The position numbers were made by a program, and so were the translations under genes. From the NCBI GenBank assembly GCA_944324965.1, contig CALUYH010000002.1:62001-126000 (forward strand): a stretch of DNA of 64,000 nt, in the 5' to 3' direction. Below are positions 25,325-34,119 of this stretch, piece by piece. Each line of letters opens with the position of its first letter. Within the stretch, counting starts at the first letter, position 1. Origin of the DNA: Candidatus Avelusimicrobium gallinaceum (lineage in GTDB: Bacteria > Elusimicrobiota > Elusimicrobia > Elusimicrobiales > Elusimicrobiaceae). The notes under the pieces are model-generated. The model was given only the letters and a program-made list of their open reading frames with translations. It had not been told where the DNA came from and did no database searches.

Positions 25325-26431
25325 TTATTGCCAGCAGAAGGCGTAATTATAAAAATACAGCAATCTCGGGGCTGCGAATTGCATGGTAATTATATAAGCC
25401 AAAGCACAAAACATTAAGACTAAAATCACCATTATCCGCACTTCTTTTTTTATGATATGGGAAATAAGTTTGGGTAGAAGAATAATGTTAAAAGCCCAAA
25501 AGTAATACATTACCCTTTCTATTACAATGGCTCGCAACGCATAGCTCATAATCAATGTAGAACAAAAAGCAAACATGATTAAAGTACGTAGTTCAATTAT
25601 TTCGCTTGGTTCCAAAGAGTTTTTTTTAATAGATATGTCTTTTTCCCAAACAACTAAACTGAATACTAAAATGGTGACATTCATTAAAAAACGAGCAATA
25701 GCTGCAGGTCTGGCTTCTCCTCCGAATTGAAGCCTGCCTGCAATTTCTCTTTCTGTATAGAGAGCGTATTGGGGGAAGATTTTAAAGATTAAATCTGATA
25801 CCTGATGAAAAAATAAAAGAATTATTGCTAATATCAGCAAAAATACTACCAAAGTCTTCATTTTTATTTTGATTTTTGGAAACCAATACGCAATTACGAA
25901 GCATATAGCTGAGCTGTGAAAAGAGGTCGCCAGTAGAACCAATAAGATGAAAGGCCAAAAATTTCTTTTCAAAATGAAATTATAACTTAACATGCAAAAG
26001 GAAACAGCAAGTATTTGCCGCATCATATTAAAACTATACGAGAATAATCCGATTGTTAAATACAAGAAAATAGCTAGCCACATATATTTGTCTAAATGAT
26101 TGTAGATCAGATGTACGACTGCAAAAGAAATAATAAATGAAGAAGCAACGAATACTATTTGTGGATTATCCGAAAATAGACCCAAGAATTTGTTAAACCA
26201 TAGATATCCAAATTCCATATATGACCCAGCACCAGCCACAATTGAGTGAAAGGCGTTGTAATAATTCATACTATCTACTGTGATAAAGGGGGATTTGAAC
26301 GCCAGTACAACAAATAAAAAAGAAAATATGAGAAACATATAAAATTTATTATATTCCCGGTTTGTTGCATGAAGCATATTGGGAAGACCAAAAAGCAAAC
26401 AACAAGATAATAGTGTATAGAACATGATCAT
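25325..26431 (-). CDS. EpsG/Wzy-like polysaccharide polymerase
   Basis: This 368-aa integral membrane protein has about ten hydrophobic segments. The EpsG pattern is visible: an early FVVLAFKSPFITVDSMNYYNAF, then YLWFNKFLGLFSDNP, SFNMMRQILAVSFCMLSYNFILKRN and ATSFHSSAICFVIAYW. The conserved R of MMRQ and the FHSSA loop are typical. It probably polymerises repeat units. A second polymerase/ligase-like gene lies at 15747-17381, so one of the two may act as ligase. Confidence 0.82.
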   Translation of the reverse strand: MIMFYTLLSCCLLFGLPNMLHATNREYNKFYMFLIFSFLFVVLAFKSPFITVDSMNYYNAFHSIVAGAGSYMEFGYLWFNKFLGLFSDNPQIVFVASSFIISFAVVHLIYNHLDKYMWLAIFLYLTIGLFSYSFNMMRQILAVSFCMLSYNFILKRNFWPFILLVLLATSFHSSAICFVIAYWFPKIKIKMKTLVVFLLILAIILLFFHQVSDLIFKIFPQYALYTEREIAGRLQFGGEARPAAIARFLMNVTILVFSLVVWEKDISIKKNSLEPSEIIELRTLIMFAFCSTLIMSYALRAIVIERVMYYFWAFNIILLPKLISHIIKKEVRIMVILVLMFCALAYIITMQFAAPRLLYFYNYAFCWQ

Positions 26432-26545
26432 AGTCTAGTCTCTTTTTGCATTTCTTGAGTATTTACAGACATATCCAGTATCTCAATGTTCGGTGACCAA
26501 GAAGCAAAGGACCTCATCTTTTGATAAGGAAATCTTTTTATTAGC

Positions 26546-27598
26546 TTATCCTTCTTTAGGCATATTTTGTGTCACAGCAGCAACTATTTCCTCATTTGAA
26601 ATACAATTCACGTTTTTTTTATTTTGGGCAAACATGGTAGCTTCTGTAATAGACCCCCAAAAATGGCATACCCACGGCCGGAATTCTTTTTTTATGCTTT
26701 CGCTAAAAAGGATGCACATTCTTTTTTGGTATGCATCTGCGATGTGTGTAATTCCCGTATCGACGGTCAGAATATAGTCTGCTTTTTGTACCGCGGCCGC
26801 ACTTACTAGAATGGATTTTGTATACAAAACCGGTATTTCTTTTGGAAATTCGCTAAAATTTTTACGATAAGCTAGTAATAATACTTGATACTGGGGATAA
26901 GCTTTTTGCAAAGCATAAATAATTTCCAAAACTCTTTTATTTGATAAAGTCTTAGAAGGAGAAGATCCTTCTGTGTTAAACAAGAGAACTTTCTTGTTAT
27001 TCAGGTGATATTTTTCCCAAAAAGAAGATATAGCTTCTTGTTCGGCGGACGGTATGCTCAAATCATAATATACCTGAAAGGGTTCCGAAGCACCTAGCAT
27101 TTCCAGCGCTTTTATATATACTGCTTTGGTAATGTGTTCTTTTCCTTCTTTCCATTGAAGTGGATATGTAATAAAATCATAGCCTTTCACATTGCAACTC
27201 ATTACTTGTGCAGGGCCAAGCAAATAAAGAAAAATCTGTCTAAATGGGGCATAGCCGCTGTGGGGAAGATCTAAAATTAAATCATATCGGTTTTTTCTGA
27301 GGAATAATACACTCCAGGCCAGATAGCACAATTTTTTGTATTTGTTTACGGGCATCGTAAATATGCAATTTACATTTTGATTCCCCTGTAAAAGCGCCGC
27401 TGAAGGTTTTAAAATAAATATATCCAATTTGGCTTGGGGAAATAGTTTCTTTATTTCTCGGATAAAGAAAGTTTCCACCACAGTATCACCCACTGCACTG
27501 CTGGGGAATAAAAAAAGGATTTTTTTTATCTCTTTTATTTCTTTTTTTCTAAATCGATTGAAGAAATTAAGGATATATTTTGTAATTGTACTCAACAC
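26546..27598 (-). CDS. Glycosyltransferase family 9 (second copy)
   Basis: The product has 350 aa starting at GTG 27598, with AAAGGAG 11 nt upstream. GT9 features: LFLFPSSAVGDTVVETFFIREIKKLFP, LILDLPHSGY, KKVLLFNTEGSSPSKTLS and LTVDTGITHIADAYQKRM. It resembles the GT9 protein at 24263-25312 over its whole length by pattern. The 114-bp gap to the EpsG-like gene (26432-26545) holds no further gene that I can support. Confidence 0.87.
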   Translation of the reverse strand: MLSTITKYILNFFNRFRKKEIKEIKKILFLFPSSAVGDTVVETFFIREIKKLFPQAKLDIFILKPSAALLQGNQNVNCIFTMPVNKYKKLCYLAWSVLFLRKNRYDLILDLPHSGYAPFRQIFLYLLGPAQVMSCNVKGYDFITYPLQWKEGKEHITKAVYIKALEMLGASEPFQVYYDLSIPSAEQEAISSFWEKYHLNNKKVLLFNTEGSSPSKTLSNKRVLEIIYALQKAYPQYQVLLLAYRKNFSEFPKEIPVLYTKSILVSAAAVQKADYILTVDTGITHIADAYQKRMCILFSESIKKEFRPWVCHFWGSITEATMFAQNKKNVNCISNEEIVAAVTQNMPKEG

Positions 27599-27618
27599 GA
27601 GGTTGTTTTCTCCTTTGG

Positions 27619-28449
27619 CTATCTCAAAGCTATTTTGTAAAACAAACTTCTAATCTTGTTGGGCATTAGTACCTGCACACAAAACCGCACGGCGGTGTTA
27701 AAAATATATCGAGGGAGCGAAATCATATCATAGTGAATTAATTCATTTTGCAGGGCAAAATTGCTCTTAAAATACTTCCAACCACCGCGGCGGGCAAACA
27801 TCTCATTATCCACCCGCATTTTTACCAAAGGCTCCGGCAGATTGGCCATATGGGCCCCGGCATGGGCCATACGCACCCACAAATCGTAATCTTCAAACAA
27901 ATGGAAGGCCCGGTATCCGCCAGCTTTTTGTACGGCTGATTTTTTAAACATTACCGTTTGCTGATTAAACGGCGAGCGGGATTTTACATAGCGCTTAATT
28001 TCTTCGTCCGTCAAAGGCACGCGGCGAAACGAGAGCGTTTGCAAGGTTTGGGCATCTACTTCTTCATTTTGTCCGCCGCAAATATCCGTTTCTGGATGTT
28101 GTTGAAAGTATTGTAGCAATAGTTCAAACCGCTTGGGCAAACAAATATCATCCGCGTCCATTAATGCCACCAATTCATGGGCACATTTGGGAACAGCCTC
28201 TTGCAAAGCCGCCCCACGCCCGCGGTTCTGTGGAAAATACCACACCAATACTCCTTCTTTCCCCGCATATTCGTTCAGCACATGGCGGAGCGCGTCCGGC
28301 ACGGGGCCGTCCACGGCCACGGCTACTTCCGCCGGGCGGACGGTGTTGTGCAGCACGCTGTCCAGCGCCTGGGCCACCCATACAGGGTTGTCCTTGGCGT
28401 ATACGGACATCAACACAGAAAAAGGCGGAAATGATGGGTTCATATGCAT
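27619..28449 (-). CDS. Glycosyltransferase family 2
   Basis: This 276-aa GT-A enzyme has N-terminal FSVLMSVYAKDNPVWVAQAL, VAVDGPVPDAL, the NRGRGAAL segment and the DXD-type motif ALMDADDICLPKRF. The middle region EDYDLWVRMAHAGA is typical of family 2 catalytic loops. Ribosome site AAAGGA precedes ATG 28449, with TATAAT further upstream. Its base composition is intermediate to GC-rich, so it marks the right border of the AT-rich cassette. Confidence 0.88.
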   Translation of the reverse strand: MHMNPSFPPFSVLMSVYAKDNPVWVAQALDSVLHNTVRPAEVAVAVDGPVPDALRHVLNEYAGKEGVLVWYFPQNRGRGAALQEAVPKCAHELVALMDADDICLPKRFELLLQYFQQHPETDICGGQNEEVDAQTLQTLSFRRVPLTDEEIKRYVKSRSPFNQQTVMFKKSAVQKAGGYRAFHLFEDYDLWVRMAHAGAHMANLPEPLVKMRVDNEMFARRGGWKYFKSNFALQNELIHYDMISLPRYIFNTAVRFCVQVLMPNKIRSLFYKIALR

Positions 28450-28511
28450 TTTAATCCTTTTAAATTATACTATTTTAAGTTTTTTTATCCAATGAAAGAT
28501 TGCTAAAAAAA

Positions 28512-28552
28512 TCCAACATTTCCTTGTTGGAATTCTTCCAAAACGGTATAAT
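28512..28552 (+). promoter_or_regulatory. Promoter with overlapping inverted repeat, epimerase operon
   Basis: TTGTTG (28524-28529), a 17-bp spacer and TATAAT (28547-28552). An inverted repeat TCCAACA (28512-28518) / TGTTGGA (28525-28531) overlaps the -35 box and could be an operator. Confidence 0.6.
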
Positions 28553-28596
28553 GGAAATAGTAATTTGTTTACATTAATTTCATTTTCCCTATTTTT

Positions 28597-29538
28597 ATGC
28601 CGACAGAAAAATTTACTTGGGTAATTACCGGCGGAGCCGGGTTTATTGGCTCGCATTTGGCGCGGGAGTTAGTCCGCAGTGGCCAGCGTGTGCGGGTGTT
28701 TGATAATTTTTCGGGCGGATTTCGTTCCAATTTGGCTGATATCGTAGATAAAATCGAGATACTGGAAGGGGATATCCGCGATTGGCGCGCCGTACAGCAG
28801 GCATTTGCCGGGGCGGATTATGTGCTGCACCACGCAGCGTTGGTATCGGTGGCGGAATCGGTTGAAAAGCCCTTAATAGCCGAAGAAATAAACGTCCGCG
28901 GCACTGGAAATGTATTGGAGGCGGCCCGCCGCCAAGGGGTGCGCCGGGTGGTGTTTGCCTCGTCCAGCGCTGTATATGGCAACCGGCCAGAGTTGCCTTA
29001 CCGTGAAGACACGCCGGAAGATTGTCAATCCCCCTATGCTTGGTCCAAACAGGCGGGCGCGCGGCTGTGCAACCTCTACACGCAAAACTATAAATTGGAA
29101 ACGGTTGTTTTGCGGTATTTTAATGTGTTTGGGCTGGGGCAAAACCCTAATTCCGCATATGCGGCGGTGATTGCTAAGTTTATGCAATTAGCCGCGCAGA
29201 ACCGACCGCTGGGGATTGATTGGGATGGCCAACAAAGCCGTGATTTTGTAAACGTGCGTGATGTGGTACAGGCCAATCTGCTTGCGGCTTTAAAGGCGCA
29301 GCCGGGGGAAACCTATAATGTGGCCAGCGGGAGGACTACCTCTCTGTTGGAACTGGCGGATTTGATAGAAGAAATTTCCGGGCGTACACTGGGGCGGGTA
29401 TTTCGGCCCAAACGCCCGGGAGATGTAAAATTATCGTCGGCAGATATTTCTAAAATTCAAAGATTGGGGTTTGTGCCGCGGGTGACGCTGAAAGAAGGAT
29501 TGCTAGAGATGTGGCGCGAAAGAAAGGAGTCTAAATGA
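28597..29538 (+). CDS. NAD-dependent sugar-nucleotide epimerase (SDR; UDP-GlcNAc 4-epimerase-like)
   Basis: The product has 313 aa. The Rossmann motif is VITGGAGFIGSHLARELV and the catalytic pair is in SPYAWSKQAG (Tyr-X3-Lys), preceded by FASSSAVYGN. Other extended-SDR segments: LRYFNVFGLGQNP, SRDFVNVRDVVQANLLA and YNVASGRTTSLLELADL. Closest in style to WbpP/TviC/Gne enzymes that make UDP-GalNAc or UDP-GalNAcA; exact substrate unknown. It overlaps the following transferase gene by 4 nt. Confidence 0.87.
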   Translation: MPTEKFTWVITGGAGFIGSHLARELVRSGQRVRVFDNFSGGFRSNLADIVDKIEILEGDIRDWRAVQQAFAGADYVLHHAALVSVAESVEKPLIAEEINVRGTGNVLEAARRQGVRRVVFASSSAVYGNRPELPYREDTPEDCQSPYAWSKQAGARLCNLYTQNYKLETVVLRYFNVFGLGQNPNSAYAAVIAKFMQLAAQNRPLGIDWDGQQSRDFVNVRDVVQANLLAALKAQPGETYNVASGRTTSLLELADLIEEISGRTLGRVFRPKRPGDVKLSSADISKIQRLGFVPRVTLKEGLLEMWRERKESK

Positions 29539-30866
29539 GATCGAAGGCCTGGTTTGTATTGTTAGATTTTTGTGCCTTTTTTGCCATTTTGTTTATTGTA
29601 ATTGCCTTGCGTACGGCGCATATTGATATAGCTCATTACTTGCATAATGTAGAAGTCTTCTTGCCTATTTTTATTTTATGCGTATTTTTCCTATGGATTT
29701 TTTCTTTTTATGATGCCCAATCTTTGCGCAAGCGGGCCGTCCCTTATAAAATGTTGGCGGTGGCGTTTGTGTTAAGCGTGCTGGCTTCGGCGGCGGTTAT
29801 TTATTTTGTCACGCCTATTTATGCTATTGCCACGCCCAAAACGGTGTTGGTGGCAGTTTTATTCTTATTTTTTTGTTATATCTACTGGCAACGTAAAAAC
29901 TACTTTAAGCTGGATTTTGCCAAAACCACCCTGCTGCTGTTTGGGGAAAGCCCCACATTGACGGAAATTTTGGAAGAAGTAAAACATTCGGCCGGATTTA
30001 AATTGCGTGCGCACGATCCGGAGCCGCTAGCGGATAAAAATTATTCTTTACGCAATTTGGACCAAGTTATCGTAAGCAGCCGTTTGTTAGATGGCAATTC
30101 AAGTGCGTGGGAGCGGATTTCGCGCGATTTTATTGGCAAAGGCGCCAGTGTGGACTCGGATTTTAACGCGTTTGAACGGATTTTCCGCCGTGTATCGCGC
30201 GAAAGTATTTCTAATGGAGTGTGGCTGTTATTAGGGGTAGGAAACCGGCGTGGAAGTTCTGTTTATGCCATGCTCAAAAGAACAATGGATTTAGTGCTTT
30301 CTTGCTTACTATTGCCCTTTTTGTTGCCTTTAGGTTTGTTTATTTACCTTTGTATCCGTTTGATAGATAAATATCCGCCCTTTTTTGTACAAAAAAGGGT
30401 TGGATATTTAGAAAAACCTATCTACATCTATAAATTCCGTACGATTAAACCGGGCGGAACCGAAGCCGATATTACGCGCAGCGGCAAAATTTTACGTCGG
30501 TTTCGTTTGGACGAAATTCCACAAATTATCAATGTGCTAAAGGGGGAAATTTCGTTTGTGGGGCCTCGTCCGATTTGGAGCAATGAATATGAATTTTTAA
30601 AGAAATATATTCCCAATCACAATTTGCGTACGATTGTAAAGCCGGGTATTACGGGTTGGGCGCAGCTTAATTTTAAGGCTCCGCCGACGTATTTTAATTT
30701 CCGTAATGACCAGCCGGACAAAATAGAAAGTAATGCTTTTGATGCGGCGTTTACGCGCTTTTCCTACGACGTGTGGTACATCAAAAACCGTTCGTTGTGG
30801 CTGGATATAGAAATTATGATTAAAACGGGCATTCGCGCGTTTATCAAGGATTCTTATGTGGGCTAA
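29535..30866 (+). CDS. Undecaprenyl-phosphate sugar-1-phosphate transferase (WbaP/WcaJ-type)
   Basis: This 443-aa initiating enzyme of repeat-unit synthesis has four or so N-terminal hydrophobic helices (residues 5-110), a middle CoA-binding-like domain, and the bacterial sugar transferase domain from about 250: KRTMDLVLSCLLLP, PPFFVQKRVG, IYKFRTIKPGG, RRFRLDEIPQIINVLKGE, SFVGPRP and KPGITGWAQLNF. It transfers a sugar phosphate to the lipid carrier. It overlaps the epimerase gene by 4 nt and the next gene by 11 nt. Confidence 0.92.
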   Translation: MRSKAWFVLLDFCAFFAILFIVIALRTAHIDIAHYLHNVEVFLPIFILCVFFLWIFSFYDAQSLRKRAVPYKMLAVAFVLSVLASAAVIYFVTPIYAIATPKTVLVAVLFLFFCYIYWQRKNYFKLDFAKTTLLLFGESPTLTEILEEVKHSAGFKLRAHDPEPLADKNYSLRNLDQVIVSSRLLDGNSSAWERISRDFIGKGASVDSDFNAFERIFRRVSRESISNGVWLLLGVGNRRGSSVYAMLKRTMDLVLSCLLLPFLLPLGLFIYLCIRLIDKYPPFFVQKRVGYLEKPIYIYKFRTIKPGGTEADITRSGKILRRFRLDEIPQIINVLKGEISFVGPRPIWSNEYEFLKKYIPNHNLRTIVKPGITGWAQLNFKAPPTYFNFRNDQPDKIESNAFDAAFTRFSYDVWYIKNRSLWLDIEIMIKTGIRAFIKDSYVG

Positions 30867-31875
30867 AACAACATTCTTCAGCTTGCTGCTGGCTTGCTCG
30901 GCCGCGGGATACGCGGGCGAATTTCCGATTTGTATGTACGGGGTGAACGACCCCAAGGACGTGCCGACCGTCAAACAAGCGGGGTTTTCCTGCTTTCAAA
31001 CCTACCGGCAGGAGCCGGAACTGCTGGAAAAATTGGCGTCCGCTGCCCGGCAGGAAGGGATGAAAACACTTTTCTATCCCCGGCGGATTTTGGAAGATAA
31101 AACTTTCACAGAGCAGGCCCGCACGTGGCCGGTGCTGGCGTGGTATTTGGTGGACGAGCCGGACGTGGCCGGTTGGAGCCGGGAACGCGTGGCGCAAAGC
31201 CACCAGGCGGCTAAACAGGCTTTTCCCAATCACCCGACTGCCCTGGTGGTGGGGCAGGGCAAAACGGCCGTTCCGTTTTATGATTTGTCCGACGTGTTTA
31301 TGGTGGATTGGTACCCGGTGCCGCACCTGCCGCTTACGTCCTTGGGGGACCAAGTAGCGCTGGCAAAGGCGGAAATTCAAAAAACGGACCGCCCGGACAA
31401 ACCGTTGTGGGCCGTGGTGCAACTGTTTGATTGGAAGGAATACAAACAATACCGCCCGGATGATGACCGTATTGGCCGGTTCCCGACGCAGGAAGAATTG
31501 CGGTTTATGTCCTACGACGCCATTATGAACGGGGCGACGGGGCTGTTTTATTTTATTTTTACGACGAACGGCAAGCCGCTTCCGTCTGCCGCGCCGGAGT
31601 ATTGGGCGCGTTTGACGCCCGTTTCCGCGGAGTTGGCCTCCCTGCGCCCGGTGTTGGAAGGGGGAAAACTCGTCAAAAACCCGGTATCTAAAGCGGGCGT
31701 GTTGGAGTTGAAAACGTGGAAATACGACGGGGATAAATACACGTTGGTGCTGAACCCGACGGATATTTCCCAGCCGGTCCCCAAAAAACTGCTTAAAAAG
31801 AAATACCGCCCACTGTTTGGTATGCCTAAAACGGAGCAAATTCCGGCATACGGCGTATGGGTGTTGCAGTATTAA
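30856..31875 (+). CDS. Exported TIM-barrel-like protein, possible glycoside hydrolase
   Basis: The product has 339 aa with a Sec signal peptide (MWAKTTFFSLLLACSAAGYAG). The body reads like a (beta/alpha)8 hydrolase: FPICMYGVNDP, KTLFYPRR, LAWYLVDEPDVAGW (possible catalytic Glu in DEP), FMVDWYPVPHLPL, PLWAVVQLF, MSYDAIMNGATGLFYFIF, then a C-terminal beta domain (KYTLVLNPTDIS). No named family is certain. Its 11-nt overlap with the initiating transferase gene places it in the polysaccharide operon, so cleavage or editing of the exported polymer is a reasonable inference. Confidence 0.7.
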   Translation: MWAKTTFFSLLLACSAAGYAGEFPICMYGVNDPKDVPTVKQAGFSCFQTYRQEPELLEKLASAARQEGMKTLFYPRRILEDKTFTEQARTWPVLAWYLVDEPDVAGWSRERVAQSHQAAKQAFPNHPTALVVGQGKTAVPFYDLSDVFMVDWYPVPHLPLTSLGDQVALAKAEIQKTDRPDKPLWAVVQLFDWKEYKQYRPDDDRIGRFPTQEELRFMSYDAIMNGATGLFYFIFTTNGKPLPSAAPEYWARLTPVSAELASLRPVLEGGKLVKNPVSKAGVLELKTWKYDGDKYTLVLNPTDISQPVPKKLLKKKYRPLFGMPKTEQIPAYGVWVLQY

Positions 31876-31892
31876 AATCGGTTTAAACGAAC

Positions 31893-31919
31893 AAAAAGCC
31901 GCCTGCGGGCGGCTTTTTT
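31893..31919 (+). terminator. Terminator of the epimerase-transferase-hydrolase operon
   Basis: Stem GCCGCC (31898-31903), loop TGCG, then GGCGGC (31908-31913), extended by A5/T6 flanks. Confidence 0.85.
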
Positions 31920-32207
31920 ATGCCCAGAAAGCCTCGCCAAGGCGGGCGAGGTGGTGTCGCCCGGCGGAAACAGCTGGCCAGCCGGCTGCCTGCGGGTTTT
32001 GTTCTGCTCGGAGGGCACCTCTCTTTTCTCGGCGGGTTTGGCGTCTGGGTCTTTGCGAAAGGGAAAAATTGGGCCGGTGGCTTGGCCGTTTGGCGCCCCG
32101 AAAGCATACGCGCGTGCGGCGGGGGATATCAGGTACGCGGTACAACCGGTGGCGGGGTGGAAGGAGCGGTGGCGTATAAACAGGCAACAGGGGGGCGGCT
32201 GACCCAT
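31920..32207. other. GC-rich spacer without a supported gene
   Basis: This interval lies between two strong terminators. It is GC-rich with open frames on both strands, but none has a ribosome site, a start with context or a recognisable protein; the predicted peptides are Pro/Arg/Gly-rich. Short self-complementary pieces occur (for example CTCGCC/GGCGAG near 31930-31950). Nothing further can be supported. Confidence 0.5.
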
Positions 32208-32238
32208 AAAAAAACCCCGCCCGAAGGCGGGGTTTTTA
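32208..32238 (-). terminator. Terminator of the outer-membrane barrel operon
   Basis: Stem CCCCGCC (32215-32221), loop CGAA, then GGCGGGG (32226-32232), flanked by A-run and T-run. Confidence 0.88.
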
Positions 32239-32249
32239 GGCAATTTTGA

Positions 32250-33377
32250 TTAGAACAACGCTTTGGCGTAGATACCCGCTTGGTTGCGGTTATAGTCAAA
32301 GGGGTTCGTGTTGGACTGGCGGGTGCGGAACTGATACCACACACCGGCAGAGAGCCAATCTTTGAACTGATAATCCAGCGCGGGGCGGATCGTGTACAGA
32401 TCGTCATTTCTCTTGGTGTTGCCCTCATAGCGGTCGTAGGCCATGTTTTCCCAACCCAAGGTCAAAGAAGCGGTCCATTTGTCAAAGATTTTCTGGGAAG
32501 CATACAACGAAACCAGCGTGTCGGCATAGTAGCGGTTGGAACCATACATAGATTCCTGCATGCTGCGTTCACCGGACAAGCGGATCGTGTTGCGGTCGGT
32601 CGGCTGCCACTGCAAAGCTACATAATAACCAAAAAGGTCGTTGTAGTTGTTTACGCCGGGCACGTCGTTTTCATAGTCGCGCATGGCGTAAGTCACTTTG
32701 GCAATACCGTTTACGGTCGCGGTGATGTCACCTTCCACACCCAAACCGACGGTGTTGCCGGTGGAGTTGTTGTCTTTGTTGGTTTCATACGCGATATCCG
32801 AGTACATGTATTCCGCAAAGAAGTTGGTCTTCGGGGAAACATTGTAGAACAGTTTGGCGCCCACGTTCACGCGGTTGCGGTTCAAGTCGTCGCCGTATTC
32901 AGCTTGGAAATAGCGGTCGTAGGAATCGTCCGCAAACAAACCGAAGCCCAGGGTTTTTTCAGTAGAGGTTTTGAAGCTGATATAACCCGTGTTGTTGATG
33001 CGTTCGGCACGTTCCGTGAGTTCGCTGTTGGCCGGGTCGGAGGTATACAGGAAGTTATCCCCGATGTTGAACATATCGTTTTTCAGGTCCACATTGGCCA
33101 AAGCGTTCCAATAGTTGTTTTTGGAGCTGTCTTCGGTATAGGCGTTGTAGCCTACCAAACCGGTGGCCGAAAGTTCCAAACCGGAACCGGGCACATTGGC
33201 TTTGTAGTTGGCACCCACCTGGGTGGAGCTGATGAACGAATCTTTGGTGTTTTCGTCGGTCAAATAGATGTTGTCATCGTAGCTGACGTCTTCCGACACC
33301 ATAAATTTAAGCGGCGTCTGGGCGGCGGCAGGCCACGCCATCAGCACGGTTAAAAATACGATTGCGATTTTTTTCAT
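32250..33377 (-). CDS. Outer-membrane beta-barrel protein (BBP2/exopolysaccharide-type)
   Basis: The product has 375 aa with a signal peptide ending at AAAQ. The whole mature protein is built of amphipathic beta strands separated by polar turns (YDDNIYLTDENT, KLFYNVSPKTNFFAEYMYSD, YYVALQWQPTDRNTIRLSGER), and it ends in Phe (YAKALF), the usual outer-membrane barrel signature. Similar barrels accompany exopolysaccharide loci. It is downstream (22 bp) of a small secreted beta protein. An AGGAGA ribosome site precedes the ATG. An export or anchoring role for the polysaccharide is only inferred from proximity. Confidence 0.82.
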   Translation of the reverse strand: MKKIAIVFLTVLMAWPAAAQTPLKFMVSEDVSYDDNIYLTDENTKDSFISSTQVGANYKANVPGSGLELSATGLVGYNAYTEDSSKNNYWNALANVDLKNDMFNIGDNFLYTSDPANSELTERAERINNTGYISFKTSTEKTLGFGLFADDSYDRYFQAEYGDDLNRNRVNVGAKLFYNVSPKTNFFAEYMYSDIAYETNKDNNSTGNTVGLGVEGDITATVNGIAKVTYAMRDYENDVPGVNNYNDLFGYYVALQWQPTDRNTIRLSGERSMQESMYGSNRYYADTLVSLYASQKIFDKWTASLTLGWENMAYDRYEGNTKRNDDLYTIRPALDYQFKDWLSAGVWYQFRTRQSNTNPFDYNRNQAGIYAKALF

Positions 33378-33399
33378 ATCGTGTGTTTTCTCCTAAAAC

Positions 33400-33948
33400 T
33401 TAGCGCGGAGCCGACGGGCTGAGCGTTTCGGCTACGTCTTGGGTGGCCTGTTCAGAGGCGGTGCTGCTTACAGCCGTAGCGGCTACGAAAGCAGGTACTT
33501 CTTCCGAAGAAGCGGCAGCAGCGGAACCTTGTACCACGTTTTTGGCGGATACAGAAGCCCCTTTGGCCACGCCAGCGGTTTTGCCGTTGGCATCAGTTAC
33601 CGTGATATAACCCTGATTAACGGTGATGACTTGCGTGTTGGGATTGACGGAGAACGAAGCATTGCCGGTAGCATTGACGGTGGCGTTGTTGATTTTTACG
33701 CCAGCGAAGTTGCTGCCTTCTACCGTTACATCGCCGTTGGCGGCTTGTTTAACGGTTACTTTTACGCCTTTGGGAATAAACACTTTTACCCCATTGTACG
33801 TTACAGTGGTGTCCGCATTGCCTGTTACGGATACAGCACTGCCGTTGTTGTAATTGGTTACTTTGCCGTTTGCTTCTACGGTCACCGCAGCTTGCGCCGT
33901 GGCAGCCAACAAAAGCGCGCCAAAGACCAAAGCAAGATTTCTTTTCAT
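33400..33948 (-). CDS. Small secreted beta-rich protein, FecR-like or beta-roll
   Basis: The product has 182 aa from ATG 33948, which has an AAAGGAG ribosome site. The signal peptide ends in ATAQA at residue 20. The mature part is Val/Thr/Asn/Gly-rich with a regular alternation (VTVEANGKVTNY, VSVTGNADTTVTYNGVKVFI, VKVTVKQAANGDVTVEGSN), predicting a single beta sheet or roll. An Ala/Ser-rich tail follows. The family is uncertain; FecR-type periplasmic domains look similar. It forms a two-gene operon with the barrel protein. Confidence 0.72.
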   Translation of the reverse strand: MKRNLALVFGALLLAATAQAAVTVEANGKVTNYNNGSAVSVTGNADTTVTYNGVKVFIPKGVKVTVKQAANGDVTVEGSNFAGVKINNATVNATGNASFSVNPNTQVITVNQGYITVTDANGKTAGVAKGASVSAKNVVQGSAAAASSEEVPAFVAATAVSSTASEQATQDVAETLSPSAPR

Positions 33949-34046
33949 ACTATGGCGAACTCCTTTTATAATTTTTATACTTCTACTAAAGAATAGCATA
34001 TTTGAATAATAAATGCTGTAAAAAAATGATAAAAAAGGGTTATATT

Positions 34047-34076
34047 TTGCTTTAGTGTCCCGGGGTAGAATATAAA
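34047..34076 (+). promoter_or_regulatory. Promoter of the A2M-pbpC operon
   Basis: TTGCTT (34047-34052), an 18-bp spacer and TATAAA (34071-34076). A second possible -10 (TACAAT) lies nearer the gene. A strong GGGAGGAGA ribosome site precedes ATG 34120. Confidence 0.5.
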
Positions 34077-34119
34077 GGCAAATAATGCTACAATAATGTA
34101 ATCTTGCAGGGAGGAGAAT

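Noticed and set aside
31920-32249. Small GC-rich open frames between two terminators
   Set aside because: Frames on both strands are open only because of base composition, and none has a start context or recognisable product.
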